Source: Paractinoplanes rishiriensis (GTDB lineage Bacteria > Actinomycetota > Actinomycetes > Mycobacteriales > Micromonosporaceae). Taken from it: 42,760 nucleotides of DNA. Location: positions 1 to 42,760 of the forward strand of contig NZ_BOMV01000046.1 of the NCBI RefSeq assembly GCF_016862375.1. Reading direction: 5' to 3'. Positions 33,532 to 40,867 of this stretch are shown piece after piece. A model generated the notes under the pieces. That model saw nothing but the letters and a program-made list of their open reading frames with translations. It did no database searches and was not told the DNA's origin. The position numbers and the translations under genes are program-made. Numbering within the stretch: position 1 is the first letter of the stretch; each line of letters opens with the position of its first letter.

Positions 33532-36500
33532 CTACCGCTGGGACAGGAAGAACGTCGGCTGGTTGGGCAGTGACGGCTGGGTGCCGGGCTGCGCCGGGAA
33601 CGTCGGCGTCGTGCTGCTGCCCGGCAGAGGCGGCAGCGTCGGCTGGTTCGGGGGCAGGTTGGGGTCGATGGGCGGGAGGCCGCCGCCGGGCTGCTGGGTG
33701 TTCGGCGGCTGGTTGAGGCGGAACAGGACGGCGTCGTCGAGGTCTTCCCGGCTGATGCCGAGCGCGTCGACCGGGATGTCGCCGGCCTGTTCCCAACTGG
33801 TGCCGGGGACGTAGTCGCGCAGCAGCAACACGGTGTTGACGCCCTCGGAGCGCAGGTATTCGATGCTCGCCACGTCGGGAAAGCCGGCCACGTTACGGCG
33901 TAGTTCGGCCTGCCGGGCGGTGGCGAAACCGCCAGCCCCGTTGGCTATCGGCTGGAACCGGCTCGTCGACCACAGCATGATCATCTGGTCGGTGAGGTCG
34001 GAGGTGGGCAGCACCAGCATCGGGTTGGTCACCGTGCGCATCGCCGCGGGCTGGGCCGGCACCACCGGATGTGCGGTCGCGTTCCAGCCCTCGACCAGGA
34101 CCAGCGCGAACGGGACGAAGGTCGCCAGGCGCAGCCACGGGCCGGGCCACGGCGGGATGCGCTGTTCGGCCAGGTGCTCGGCGCGCCGGACGAACTCGGC
34201 GACGGCCCCGGCCGCCAGCACCGCCAGCAGCAGGGTGGTCCACAGCATCAGGCGACCGGGGATGCGTACGGCCAACGAAGCCGGCAGATGGCCGAACAGC
34301 GGAAGGTAGGTCCATCGGCCATCGAAGAAGTTGGTGCCGAGCGCCAGCACGATCGTCGCGGCCAGGCCGAGGAGCAGGAGCAGCCGCTGGCGGAGCGTCC
34401 AGATCGAGAACGCCAGGCCGGCGAGCGCAAGCGCGTACAGCACGAAGCCCGGCAGAAGCGACATCTCGGCCGGCCAGCTCAGCGACGACCGGGCCACCTC
34501 GTGCGGCGCGCCCCAGATGCGCGACTCGGCCGGGCCGATCAGCAGGCTGCGCAGCGGCGGCGAGAAGAACCGGATCTCCGACGTGGCCGTGCTCGTGCCG
34601 CCGGTCTTGAAGTAGGGCACCGCGATCAGCGCACCGATGCCGACCACGATCAGCGGCCCGAGCAGATCGGTGACCAGCAGCCGCCAGCCGAGCACCGGGC
34701 GTTCCGCGGGCCGGCGCAGCCACCGGATCGGCGCCCAGATCAAGAGCACGATCAAAATCAGTCCGAGTACGCCGAGGAAGGGCAGCCCGAGCGAAAAGCC
34801 GAGCGACACCTGCCAGGCCGCCACCAGCCACCCGAGTGCCGCCCAGCCCACGTTGCGCCGGTCCCGCCGGTAGCCGCGCCGCAGCGACCAGCCGTGCCCC
34901 CGGGCCAGCATCGCGAGCGCCAGCGGAATGCCACCCGCCGAGATGATGTCGAGGTGCCCCTCCTGCGCGAGCCGCCAGGGCGCGAACGCGAACGCCACCG
35001 CCGCCACGGCCGACCCGGTGCGCCCCGCACCGAGCTGCCGGACCAGCGCATAGGCACCGATCAGCAGCAGCGCATGGGCCAGGACAAAAAGGATGTTGTA
35101 CCGCAGCGTGGCGGCCAGCGGCCCCTCACCGATCATGCCGAACGGCGCATAACCGAGCAGACTGTCCCCGAACGCAAAGCTGTTGGGTTCGGCATAGAAC
35201 GCGTTCGCCTGCCAGAGCTTCACCGGATCGGTCAGCAGGATGTGCCCGCTCCACGCGATCTGCCAGGCCTGCCGCGCCGGGTCACCGAGGTCCTGCGGCA
35301 GCGTGTGCAGCGGATACTGCAACGTCGGCCAGGTCATCACCACCGCAACAACCAGAGCGGCGTACGTGACCAGCGCATACTCATGAACAAAAGCCGACAT
35401 GAACGCCCGAAGCCCAAGCCGGATCCGTCCCGGCCCACGTTCCGTGGCCGCGGCAAACGCCGCCCACGGATCCTGCGGCACATCGGCCGGGCGCTCGCTG
35501 GGCAGCGGCTCTTTCAGCCGAACCGGCGCGTCCGCCCCCTGGATGACAACGGCCACAATGGGCATACCGGACTCGGTGGTGGTGGGGATGGGGGTCTGCC
35601 GCTTCCGGAGGAGCCGCTTTCCCCAGGTCAGAAAGCGCCGCCAGCCGGGCTCGGCCGCCGACACCGCACCCGCACCCACGCCCGCGCCCGCACCCGCGCC
35701 CGCGCCCGCGCCGACGCCTGCACCCGCGCCGGTGGCAGCCATGCCGGCGGCCGCCGCGCCGCCGGCTTGCCGGGCGCCCCTGTGCAGGACACCCCTACCT
35801 TGGGGGGCGCCACCACCGTGCGCGGCGTCGGCGGGTTGCCGGCCACCTCCAGTTTGCGGGGCATTGCCGGGTTGCCGGCCACCTCCAGCTTGTGGGGCGC
35901 CGCCGGATAGCGGGGGACCTCCAGCTTGCCGGGGGCCAGCTTGCGGGGGGCCAGCTTGCGGGGGACCTCCAGCTTGCGGGGGACCGCCGGAAAGCGGGGC
36001 GCCGCCGGGTTGCCGGCCATCTCCAACTTGCGAGTCACCGGCGGGTTGCCGGGCACCAGTTTGCGGGCCACCAGTTTGCGGGCCACCAGTTTGGGGGCCG
36101 GCACCAGCGTGCCGGGGGCTGCCGGGTTGCCGGTCAGTCAGCGGTTTCCGTTCGCCCACTGGCGTGCCCGGCGGCCAGACGGAACGACTGCCGGCCCGCT
36201 CACTGCCCGACAAATCAGATTTGTCGGGCGAGGGAGGACTGGCTGGCGGAGGACTGGCTGGCGGAGGACTGGCCGAGGGCGGCGGCGTGGAATCGGCGGT
36301 GCGGGCAGGTGTGGTGGGCTGGTGGGGATTACGTGCCGGTGCGGGCTGGTCATTGGCAGAGGTTGGGGTCGGGCGGCGGTACAGGGCATCGTCCGCGGCG
36401 GGACGCGGGCGGACGACGCGAGGCTGATCGGGGGTGGCCGGGGCGTCGCCGGGCGGTGGCGGGTGCCCGGGCCGGCCCGGGCCGCTCGCGGGATCGCCGG

Positions 36501-36885
36501 AGCGGGGGGTGGTGGCCTCGGAATCGCCGGAGCGGGCGGTGGTGGGCTCGGAATCGCCGGAGTGGGCTGAGGCTGGGGCGGTGGTGGGCTCGGGCCGGCC
36601 GTAGACCTGACGGAGGTCGCTGTTGAAGTATGAGGAGGCTGAGCCGCCGCGCCGGGGTTTCGGCGGGCGGATCGGGGTGGGGCCGGCCTCGCCCGGGCGG
36701 GCGTCATCGCGCTCGGGGTCGGCGGCGGCGGGCGAGACCTGGGTGGCCGCGGGCTGGGCGCTGCCGGCCGCGGGCTGGGCGCTGCCGGCCGCGGGCTGGG
36801 CGCTGCCGGGGTCGTCGGGGGCTGGCTGGTTGGCGGCCGAAGGCTGGGACGGACCCGCGGGAGGCTGCGGCTGGTCGGTGGTCAT
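33532..36885 (-). CDS. Large GT-C-like membrane protein with long disordered N-terminal tail
   Basis: 1,117 aa from the ATG at 36885 (GGGGAGGA upstream). About 410 N-terminal residues are Pro/Gly/Ala/Gln-rich, with repeats SAQPAAG (3 copies), ASPPP, TGGPQ and GGPPQAG. A basic segment (RRFLTWGKRLLRKRQ) and a folded linker follow, then from about residue 500 a multi-helix membrane domain. Its first outer loop LPQDLGDPARQAWQIAWSGHIL resembles the acidic loop of GT-C glycosyltransferases. A periplasmic C-terminal domain ends in a Pro/Asn-rich tail. The substrate is unknown. The gene is 37 bp downstream of nfo on the same strand. The tail could interact with cytoplasmic partners; that is speculation. 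Confidence 0.8.
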   Translation of the reverse strand: MTTDQPQPPAGPSQPSAANQPAPDDPGSAQPAAGSAQPAAGSAQPAATQVSPAAADPERDDARPGEAGPTPIRPPKPRRGGSASSYFNSDLRQVYGRPEPTTAPASAHSGDSEPTTARSGDSEATTPRSGDPASGPGRPGHPPPPGDAPATPDQPRVVRPRPAADDALYRRPTPTSANDQPAPARNPHQPTTPARTADSTPPPSASPPPASPPPASPPSPDKSDLSGSERAGSRSVWPPGTPVGERKPLTDRQPGSPRHAGAGPQTGGPQTGGPQTGARQPAGDSQVGDGRQPGGAPLSGGPPQAGGPPQAGPPQAGPRQAGGPPLSGGAPQAGGGRQPGNAPQTGGGRQPADAAHGGGAPQGRGVLHRGARQAGGAAAAGMAATGAGAGVGAGAGAGAGAGVGAGAVSAAEPGWRRFLTWGKRLLRKRQTPIPTTTESGMPIVAVVIQGADAPVRLKEPLPSERPADVPQDPWAAFAAATERGPGRIRLGLRAFMSAFVHEYALVTYAALVVAVVMTWPTLQYPLHTLPQDLGDPARQAWQIAWSGHILLTDPVKLWQANAFYAEPNSFAFGDSLLGYAPFGMIGEGPLAATLRYNILFVLAHALLLIGAYALVRQLGAGRTGSAVAAVAFAFAPWRLAQEGHLDIISAGGIPLALAMLARGHGWSLRRGYRRDRRNVGWAALGWLVAAWQVSLGFSLGLPFLGVLGLILIVLLIWAPIRWLRRPAERPVLGWRLLVTDLLGPLIVVGIGALIAVPYFKTGGTSTATSEIRFFSPPLRSLLIGPAESRIWGAPHEVARSSLSWPAEMSLLPGFVLYALALAGLAFSIWTLRQRLLLLLGLAATIVLALGTNFFDGRWTYLPLFGHLPASLAVRIPGRLMLWTTLLLAVLAAGAVAEFVRRAEHLAEQRIPPWPGPWLRLATFVPFALVLVEGWNATAHPVVPAQPAAMRTVTNPMLVLPTSDLTDQMIMLWSTSRFQPIANGAGGFATARQAELRRNVAGFPDVASIEYLRSEGVNTVLLLRDYVPGTSWEQAGDIPVDALGISREDLDDAVLFRLNQPPNTQQPGGGLPPIDPNLPPNQPTLPPLPGSSTTPTFPAQPGTQPSLPNQPTFFLSQR
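36205..36229. repeat. Perfect 25-bp palindrome inside the coding tail
   Basis: Arms GCCCGACAAATC and GATTTGTCGGGC flank one central base. It encodes SPDKSDLSG in the disordered tail of the GT-C-like protein and is AT-richer than its surroundings. It may be a REP-like inserted palindrome. Confidence 0.85.
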
Positions 36886-36922
36886 GGTCCTCCCCAGTAC
36901 CGGCGCCCCCAATGCCGGCGCG

Positions 36923-37699
36923 TCAGCGGCCCGCCTGTTCGCGCAGGAGGGCGATGTCGGCGGTCTGGCCCTCGACGCCGCCCGGCGTCTCGACCACGGC
37001 GGGTGCACCGGAGGCCCGGATCGCCGCCACCACCAAGTCGGTGCCGATCTTGCCACTACCTAGGTTGTCGTGTCTGTCCTGGCCGGAGTCGAATCCGCCC
37101 TTCGAGTCGTTTGCGTGGATGAGGTCGATCCGGCCGGTGATCGCCTTGACCCGGTCGACGATGCCGACGAGGTCTTCGCCGCCGGCGAAGGCGTGGCAGG
37201 TGTCCAGGCAGAAGCCCGCGCCGAAGCCGGCGACCGCGTCCCACAGGCGGGCCAGGTCGTCGAAGCGGCGGGCGCACGCGTTGTCGCCGCCGGCAGTGTT
37301 TTCGATCAGGATCGGCACGGGCAGTCCGCCGTCCTTTTCCGCGTATTCGAAGGCCTTGCGCCAATTCTCGAACCCGGCCGCCAGATCGGCATCTCGGCCG
37401 ACGTGGCCGCCGTGCACGATCAAGCCTTTCGCGCCCAGTTCGGCGGCGGCCCGGGCGTGCGCCATCAGCAGCTTGCGGCTGGGGATGCGGATCCGGTTGT
37501 TGGGGGACGCGACGTTCACGATGTACGGCGCGTGGATGTAGATGTCCACGTCGGACTCGCGCAGGATCGCGGCGTCCTCGCGTGGTTTGGGGGTTTTGTA
37601 ACCCTGCGGGTCGGTCAGGAAGAACTGCACGGCGTCGGCCCCGCGGGCGACGGCCGCATCCAGGGGATCGGCGGGATCGACATGGGCTCCGATGCGCAT
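36923..37699 (-). CDS. nfo: Endonuclease IV (AP endonuclease)
   Basis: 258 aa TIM-barrel enzyme that cuts DNA at abasic sites during base-excision repair. All expected metal ligands of the three-zinc site are visible: His in IYIHAPY, His in VHGGHVG, Glu in IENTAGG, Asp and His in CLDTCHAF, His in HANDSK, Asp and His in DRHDNLGSGKIG, and Glu in VVETPGG. The start MRIGAHVD and length fit the family. It lies upstream of the GT-C-like gene on the same strand and diverges from the surface protein at 37826. Confidence 0.94.
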   Translation of the reverse strand: MRIGAHVDPADPLDAAVARGADAVQFFLTDPQGYKTPKPREDAAILRESDVDIYIHAPYIVNVASPNNRIRIPSRKLLMAHARAAAELGAKGLIVHGGHVGRDADLAAGFENWRKAFEYAEKDGGLPVPILIENTAGGDNACARRFDDLARLWDAVAGFGAGFCLDTCHAFAGGEDLVGIVDRVKAITGRIDLIHANDSKGGFDSGQDRHDNLGSGKIGTDLVVAAIRASGAPAVVETPGGVEGQTADIALLREQAGR

Positions 37700-37825
37700 G
37701 GGTTGAGCCTACGACGCGGGTACGACGGTTTCGCCCCGCGTCACCGGGCCGCGCCAGGCCTCGTTAGCTCCATTGATCACGCTTGACGGCAACCGGCGCG
37801 GCCGGTCCGAACAGGGAGATGGTGC

Positions 37826-38815
37826 ATGTCGCGGCAGTTCCGATACCGGGTCACGGCGATGGTGCTGGGCGGTCTGATCTTCGGGGCGCCGCTGTTGACC
37901 AACGGCACGGCGAGCGCGGAGCAGACCGAGCCGGTGGCCGAGGGCGGCCGCCAGGTGGTCTTCGAGGGCGGCGGCGGGATGTTCGGCCTGTCCTGCCGAT
38001 CGCGGCCGGACGTCGAGTCGATGGTGGTGCCCGCGGAGAGCACCGTCCGGGTGGTCAACCGCACCGGGTACAGCGCGAAGCTGATGCTCAGCGGCGACAC
38101 CAAGGGCGTGCTCCCGGACGACGCGGTGACCGAGGTGGTCTTCCGCCGGGGCACCACGTCGGTGCTGCTCGAGCCGAACTGCGCGCTCGGCGACGACGCG
38201 ATGCCGGTGATGGTCACCGCGTCCCCGTCGGCCGGCGTGCTGCCCGATCCGGCGCCCGCGACGGCGGCGACTGCGGAGCGTCCGTCGTCCGCGCCTTCGG
38301 CGGCGGATTCGCCCTCCGGGCCGGCCTCCGGAGCAGTGCTTCCCGACTCGGCGCCGGCTTCGCGTCCCCACCGGGTTCTTTCCACGGGTACGACGGGAAC
38401 GCGCGGGCCGGTCGTGCTGCGTACCTCGGCCGTGGCCCAGGCGGCCACCACCGCGGCGCAGGCGATGCCGCAGGGCAGCGGCACCTCGCGGGTCAAGACT
38501 CGGACGCAGCCGCGCACCACGGGCGGCACGCTGCCCGCGTTCGCCGGGATGCCCCCGGGTGAACAGAAGAAGCTGCTCCCCGGCGTACCCCCGCTGGATG
38601 CGACCCCGGCCACCCAGGAAGCCGCGCCCGGGGCAGTGAGCCCGGAACCCAGCGAGATTGCCGCGGCGGAGCCGGTGGCGGCGATGCGGCCGATGCCGGA
38701 CAGCACGCCGATCGGGCTGCTGGCGCTGATCGCCGCGGTGTGTGTGATGGGAGTGGGCGCGGCGGCTATTCGGGCAATCGTGTCGGAGCGTGCAAATCGG
38801 GCAAAAATGGCGTAA
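37826..38815 (+). CDS. Secreted, C-terminally membrane-anchored protein of unknown function
   Basis: 329 aa. A signal peptide (RYRVTAMVLGGLIFGAPLLTNGTASA) precedes a small strand-rich domain (residues 35-135). That domain has two Cys (LSCRSRP, LEPNCALG) and a cupredoxin-like pattern: MVVPAESTVRVVNRTGYSAKLML and VTEVVFRRGTTSVLL. A Pro/Ala/Ser-rich linker of about 150 residues then leads to one C-terminal helix (IGLLALIAAVCVMGVGAAAIRAI) and a short basic tail. The topology is an outward-facing domain on a flexible stalk. I do not recognise the family beyond this layout. GGGAG lies upstream of the ATG. It ends at a strong terminator before rpsF. Confidence 0.8.
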   Translation: MSRQFRYRVTAMVLGGLIFGAPLLTNGTASAEQTEPVAEGGRQVVFEGGGGMFGLSCRSRPDVESMVVPAESTVRVVNRTGYSAKLMLSGDTKGVLPDDAVTEVVFRRGTTSVLLEPNCALGDDAMPVMVTASPSAGVLPDPAPATAATAERPSSAPSAADSPSGPASGAVLPDSAPASRPHRVLSTGTTGTRGPVVLRTSAVAQAATTAAQAMPQGSGTSRVKTRTQPRTTGGTLPAFAGMPPGEQKKLLPGVPPLDATPATQEAAPGAVSPEPSEIAAAEPVAAMRPMPDSTPIGLLALIAAVCVMGVGAAAIRAIVSERANRAKMA

Positions 38816-38925
38816 GCTATCGCCACCAAGCTCCGCGGGGCGGCCGCGTCCAACCTCATCGGTGTGGTCGTTCCTCCCCAGGTCCCACCCAGCGAAAGCG
38901 GATCGGGCGCCCCGCGGCTCCACAG

Positions 38926-38960
38926 AAAAGGGACCCCGTCCACGGACGGGGTCCCTTTTT
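38926..38960 (+). terminator. Rho-independent terminator before the rpsF leader
   Basis: Stem GGGACCCCGTC (38930-38940) with GACGGGGTCCC (38945-38955), 4-nt loop, flanked by AAAA and TTTTT. It can act in both directions. Confidence 0.93.
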
Positions 38961-39000
38961 GGGCAGCTGGAACGCCTGGGTATGCTTGCTCGGTTCGCAG

Positions 39001-39117
39001 TGTCGGCCGTGGGCTCGCACCCACGGTTCTTTTATGGAGTTCCGGCAGTGCGATCGACACAAGACCTCCTGCCACGGAGAGACCGTGGCCGTTCAGCCCA
39101 CAGGAGGTGAGAACGTC
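39001..39117 (+). promoter_or_regulatory. rpsF leader with Shine-Dalgarno-sequestering structure (S6:S18-type)
   Basis: CCTCCTG (39065-39071) is perfectly complementary to CAGGAGG (39101-39107), the rpsF ribosome-binding site. Inside it CCACGG (39072-39077) pairs with CCGTGG (39083-39088), leaving a 12-nt bulge that begins CCG. A CCG in an asymmetric bulge is the hallmark of the S6:S18-binding mRNA leader. Upstream, CCGTGGG (39007-39013) and CCCACGG (39020-39026) form a second hairpin followed by TTCTTTT, like an attenuator. Its arms can also pair with the downstream CCACGG/CCGTGG segments, so alternative folds are possible. Confidence 0.65.
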
Positions 39118-39408
39118 TTGCGTCATTACGAACTCATGGTGATCCTCGATCCGTCGCTCGAGGAGCGCACCGTCGCCCCGTCGCTCGACCAGTACCTGAA
39201 CGTGATCAGGACCGCGGGTGGCTCGGTGGAGAACCTCGACGTCTGGGGCCGTCGCCGGCTCGCGTTCGAGATCAACAAGAAGGCCGAGGGCATCTACGCC
39301 GTCGTCGACCTTCAGGCGACCCCCGAGGCCGTCGCCGAGCTGGACCGTCAGCTGCGGCTCAACGAGAACATCCTGCGTACCAAGATCATCCGGCCCGAGA
39401 CCCGCTGA
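39118..39408 (+). CDS. rpsF: 30S ribosomal protein S6
   Basis: 96 aa from a TTG start at 39118, seven bases after AGGAGGTGA; translation MRHYELMVILDPSLEERTV is the canonical S6 N terminus. The complete S6 fold is present (GGSVENLDVWGRRRLAFEINKKAEGIYAVVDLQA and the terminal LNENILRTKIIRPE). S6 binds the central domain of 16S rRNA together with S18, whose gene lies in the same operon. The rare TTG and the hidden ribosome-binding site suggest tight translational control. Confidence 0.97.
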   Translation: MRHYELMVILDPSLEERTVAPSLDQYLNVIRTAGGSVENLDVWGRRRLAFEINKKAEGIYAVVDLQATPEAVAELDRQLRLNENILRTKIIRPETR

Positions 39409-39471
39409 GCCTCGTTTTTGTCAGGGGGTTCTGAGAGCCTCCAACGAACGAACAGCGGCGAGGAGTAGATC

Positions 39472-40050
39472 ATGGCAGGAGAAACCGTTATCACGGTCGT
39501 CGGTAACCTCACCGACGATCCCGAGCTGCGCTTCACCCCGTCGGGTGCGGCGGTTGCCAAGTTCCGCATCGCGTCCACGCCGCGGACCCTGGACCGGCAG
39601 TCGGGCGAGTGGAAAGACGGCGAGCCACTCTTCCTTGCGTGCAACATCTGGCGTGACGCCGCCGAGCACGTCGCCGAGTCGCTGCAGCGCGGCGCTCGGG
39701 TGATCGTGCAGGGCCGGCTGCGCCAGCGGTCTTACGAGACCCGCGAGGGCGAGAAGCGCACCGTCTACGAGCTCGAGGTCGACGAGATCGGCCCGTCGCT
39801 GCGGTACGCCACGGCGAAGGTACAGCGGATGAGCCGCTCCGGTGGCGGTGGCGGTGGTTTCGGCGCCTCCAGCGGTGGCGGTGGTGGTGGCGGTGGCAAC
39901 CGGCAGCCCAGCAACGGTGGCGGCGGAGGCAACTTCGACGACCCGTGGGCGACGGCCGCCCCGGCCTCCGGCAACCGCTCCGGCGGTGCCGGCGGTGGTG
40001 GCGGCGCCGGCGGTGGCAACTCCTCGTTCGACGACGAGCCTCCCTTCTAG
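39472..40050 (+). CDS. ssb: Single-stranded DNA-binding protein
   Basis: 192 aa. The N-terminal OB fold (residues 1-115; ETVITVVGNLTDDPELRFTPSGAAVAKFRIASTPR, FLACNIWRDAAEHVAESLQRGARVIVQGRLRQRSYE) binds single-stranded DNA as a tetramer. A Gly-rich disordered linker with long Gly runs follows. The acidic tip DDEPPF recruits replication and repair partners. It sits between rpsF and rpsR in the usual actinobacterial operon. Confidence 0.97.
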   Translation: MAGETVITVVGNLTDDPELRFTPSGAAVAKFRIASTPRTLDRQSGEWKDGEPLFLACNIWRDAAEHVAESLQRGARVIVQGRLRQRSYETREGEKRTVYELEVDEIGPSLRYATAKVQRMSRSGGGGGGFGASSGGGGGGGGNRQPSNGGGGGNFDDPWATAAPASGNRSGGAGGGGGAGGGNSSFDDEPPF

Positions 40051-40086
40051 CCCATGCGGGCTGCAAAGAGTTCAGGAGTAAGAGCA

Positions 40087-40326
40087 ATGGCTAAGGCTGC
40101 GGCGCTTCGCAAGCCGAAGAAGAAGGTGAACCCGCTCGACAAGGACGGGATCACCTACATCGATTACAAGGACACCGCGCTGCTGCGCAAGTTCATCTCC
40201 GACCGGGGCAAGATCCGTGCCCGCCGCGTCACCGGGGTGACCTCCCAGCAGCAGCGGCAGATCGCCCGCGCGGTCAAGAACGCCCGCGAGATGGCGCTCC
40301 TGCCGTACACGGCAACGGCGCGCTGA
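40087..40326 (+). CDS. rpsR: 30S ribosomal protein S18
   Basis: 79 aa from the ATG at 40087 after AGGAG; an upstream in-frame start at 40054 is not plausible. The S18 core is complete: KKKVNPLDKDGITYIDYKDTALLRKFISDRGKIRARRVTGV and QQQRQIARAVKNAREMALLPYT. There is no zinc CxxC motif, so it is the ordinary Cys-free type. It pairs with S6 in the ribosome and, with S6, probably on the rpsF leader. Confidence 0.97.
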   Translation: MAKAAALRKPKKKVNPLDKDGITYIDYKDTALLRKFISDRGKIRARRVTGVTSQQQRQIARAVKNAREMALLPYTATAR

Positions 40327-40340
40327 GGGGGGTCGGCGAA

Positions 40341-40790
40341 ATGAAGATCATCCTCACCCAGGAGGTGTCGGGTCTCGGCACCCCCGGCGACATCGTCGAG
40401 GTCAAGAACGGCTACGGCCGTAACTACCTGCTGCCGCAGGGCTTCGCGATCCAGTGGACCAAGGGCGCCGAGAAGCAGGTGGCGGTCATCCGCCGGGCGC
40501 GCGACGCCCGCGAGATCCGCGACCTGGGCCAGGCGAATGAGGTCAAGGCGCAGCTGGCCGGCCTCAAGGTGACGCTGTCCGCGCGTTCCGGCAACGGTGG
40601 CCGCCTGTTCGGCTCGATCACCCCGGCCGAGATCGTCGACGCGGTCAAGGCCGCCGGCGGTCCGTCGCTGGACCGCCGTCGTCTCGAGATGCCCGGTCAC
40701 ATCAAGACGACCGGCTCGTACAACGTGCAGGTCAAGCTGCACCCCGAGGTCACCGCGACCTTCCCGGTCAACGTGGTGTCGGCCAAGTAG
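40341..40790 (+). CDS. rplI: 50S ribosomal protein L9
   Basis: 149 aa, full length. The N-terminal RNA-binding domain is MKIILTQEVSGLGTPGDIVEVKNGYGRNYLLPQGFA, joined by a long helix to the C-terminal domain (GGRLFGSITPAEIVDAVKAAGG, DRRRLEMPGHIKTTGSYNVQVKLHPEV). Last gene of the rpsF-ssb-rpsR-rplI operon, 14 bp after rpsR, followed by a hairpin terminator. Confidence 0.97.
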   Translation: MKIILTQEVSGLGTPGDIVEVKNGYGRNYLLPQGFAIQWTKGAEKQVAVIRRARDAREIRDLGQANEVKAQLAGLKVTLSARSGNGGRLFGSITPAEIVDAVKAAGGPSLDRRRLEMPGHIKTTGSYNVQVKLHPEVTATFPVNVVSAK

Positions 40791-40810
40791 TTCCGCTACA
40801 CGCGTCAACG

Positions 40811-40847
40811 GCGCGTCGGGCTCCGGCCCGGCGCGCTGTTTTCGTTT
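40811..40847 (+). terminator. Terminator after rplI
   Basis: GCGCGTCGGGC (40811-40821) pairs with GCCCGGCGCGC (40826-40836, one G-T pair), 4-nt loop, followed by TGTTTTCGTTT. It lies between the convergent rplI and the 40868 gene. Confidence 0.85.
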
Positions 40848-40867
40848 CGGTATCGCTCGCGTAGCTT

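Noticed and set aside
34069..35910. 613-codon rightward frame antisense to the GT-C-like gene
   Set aside because: Composition is Arg/Gln/Pro-rich shadow coding; the leftward frame has signal-like membrane helices and a good ribosome-binding site.
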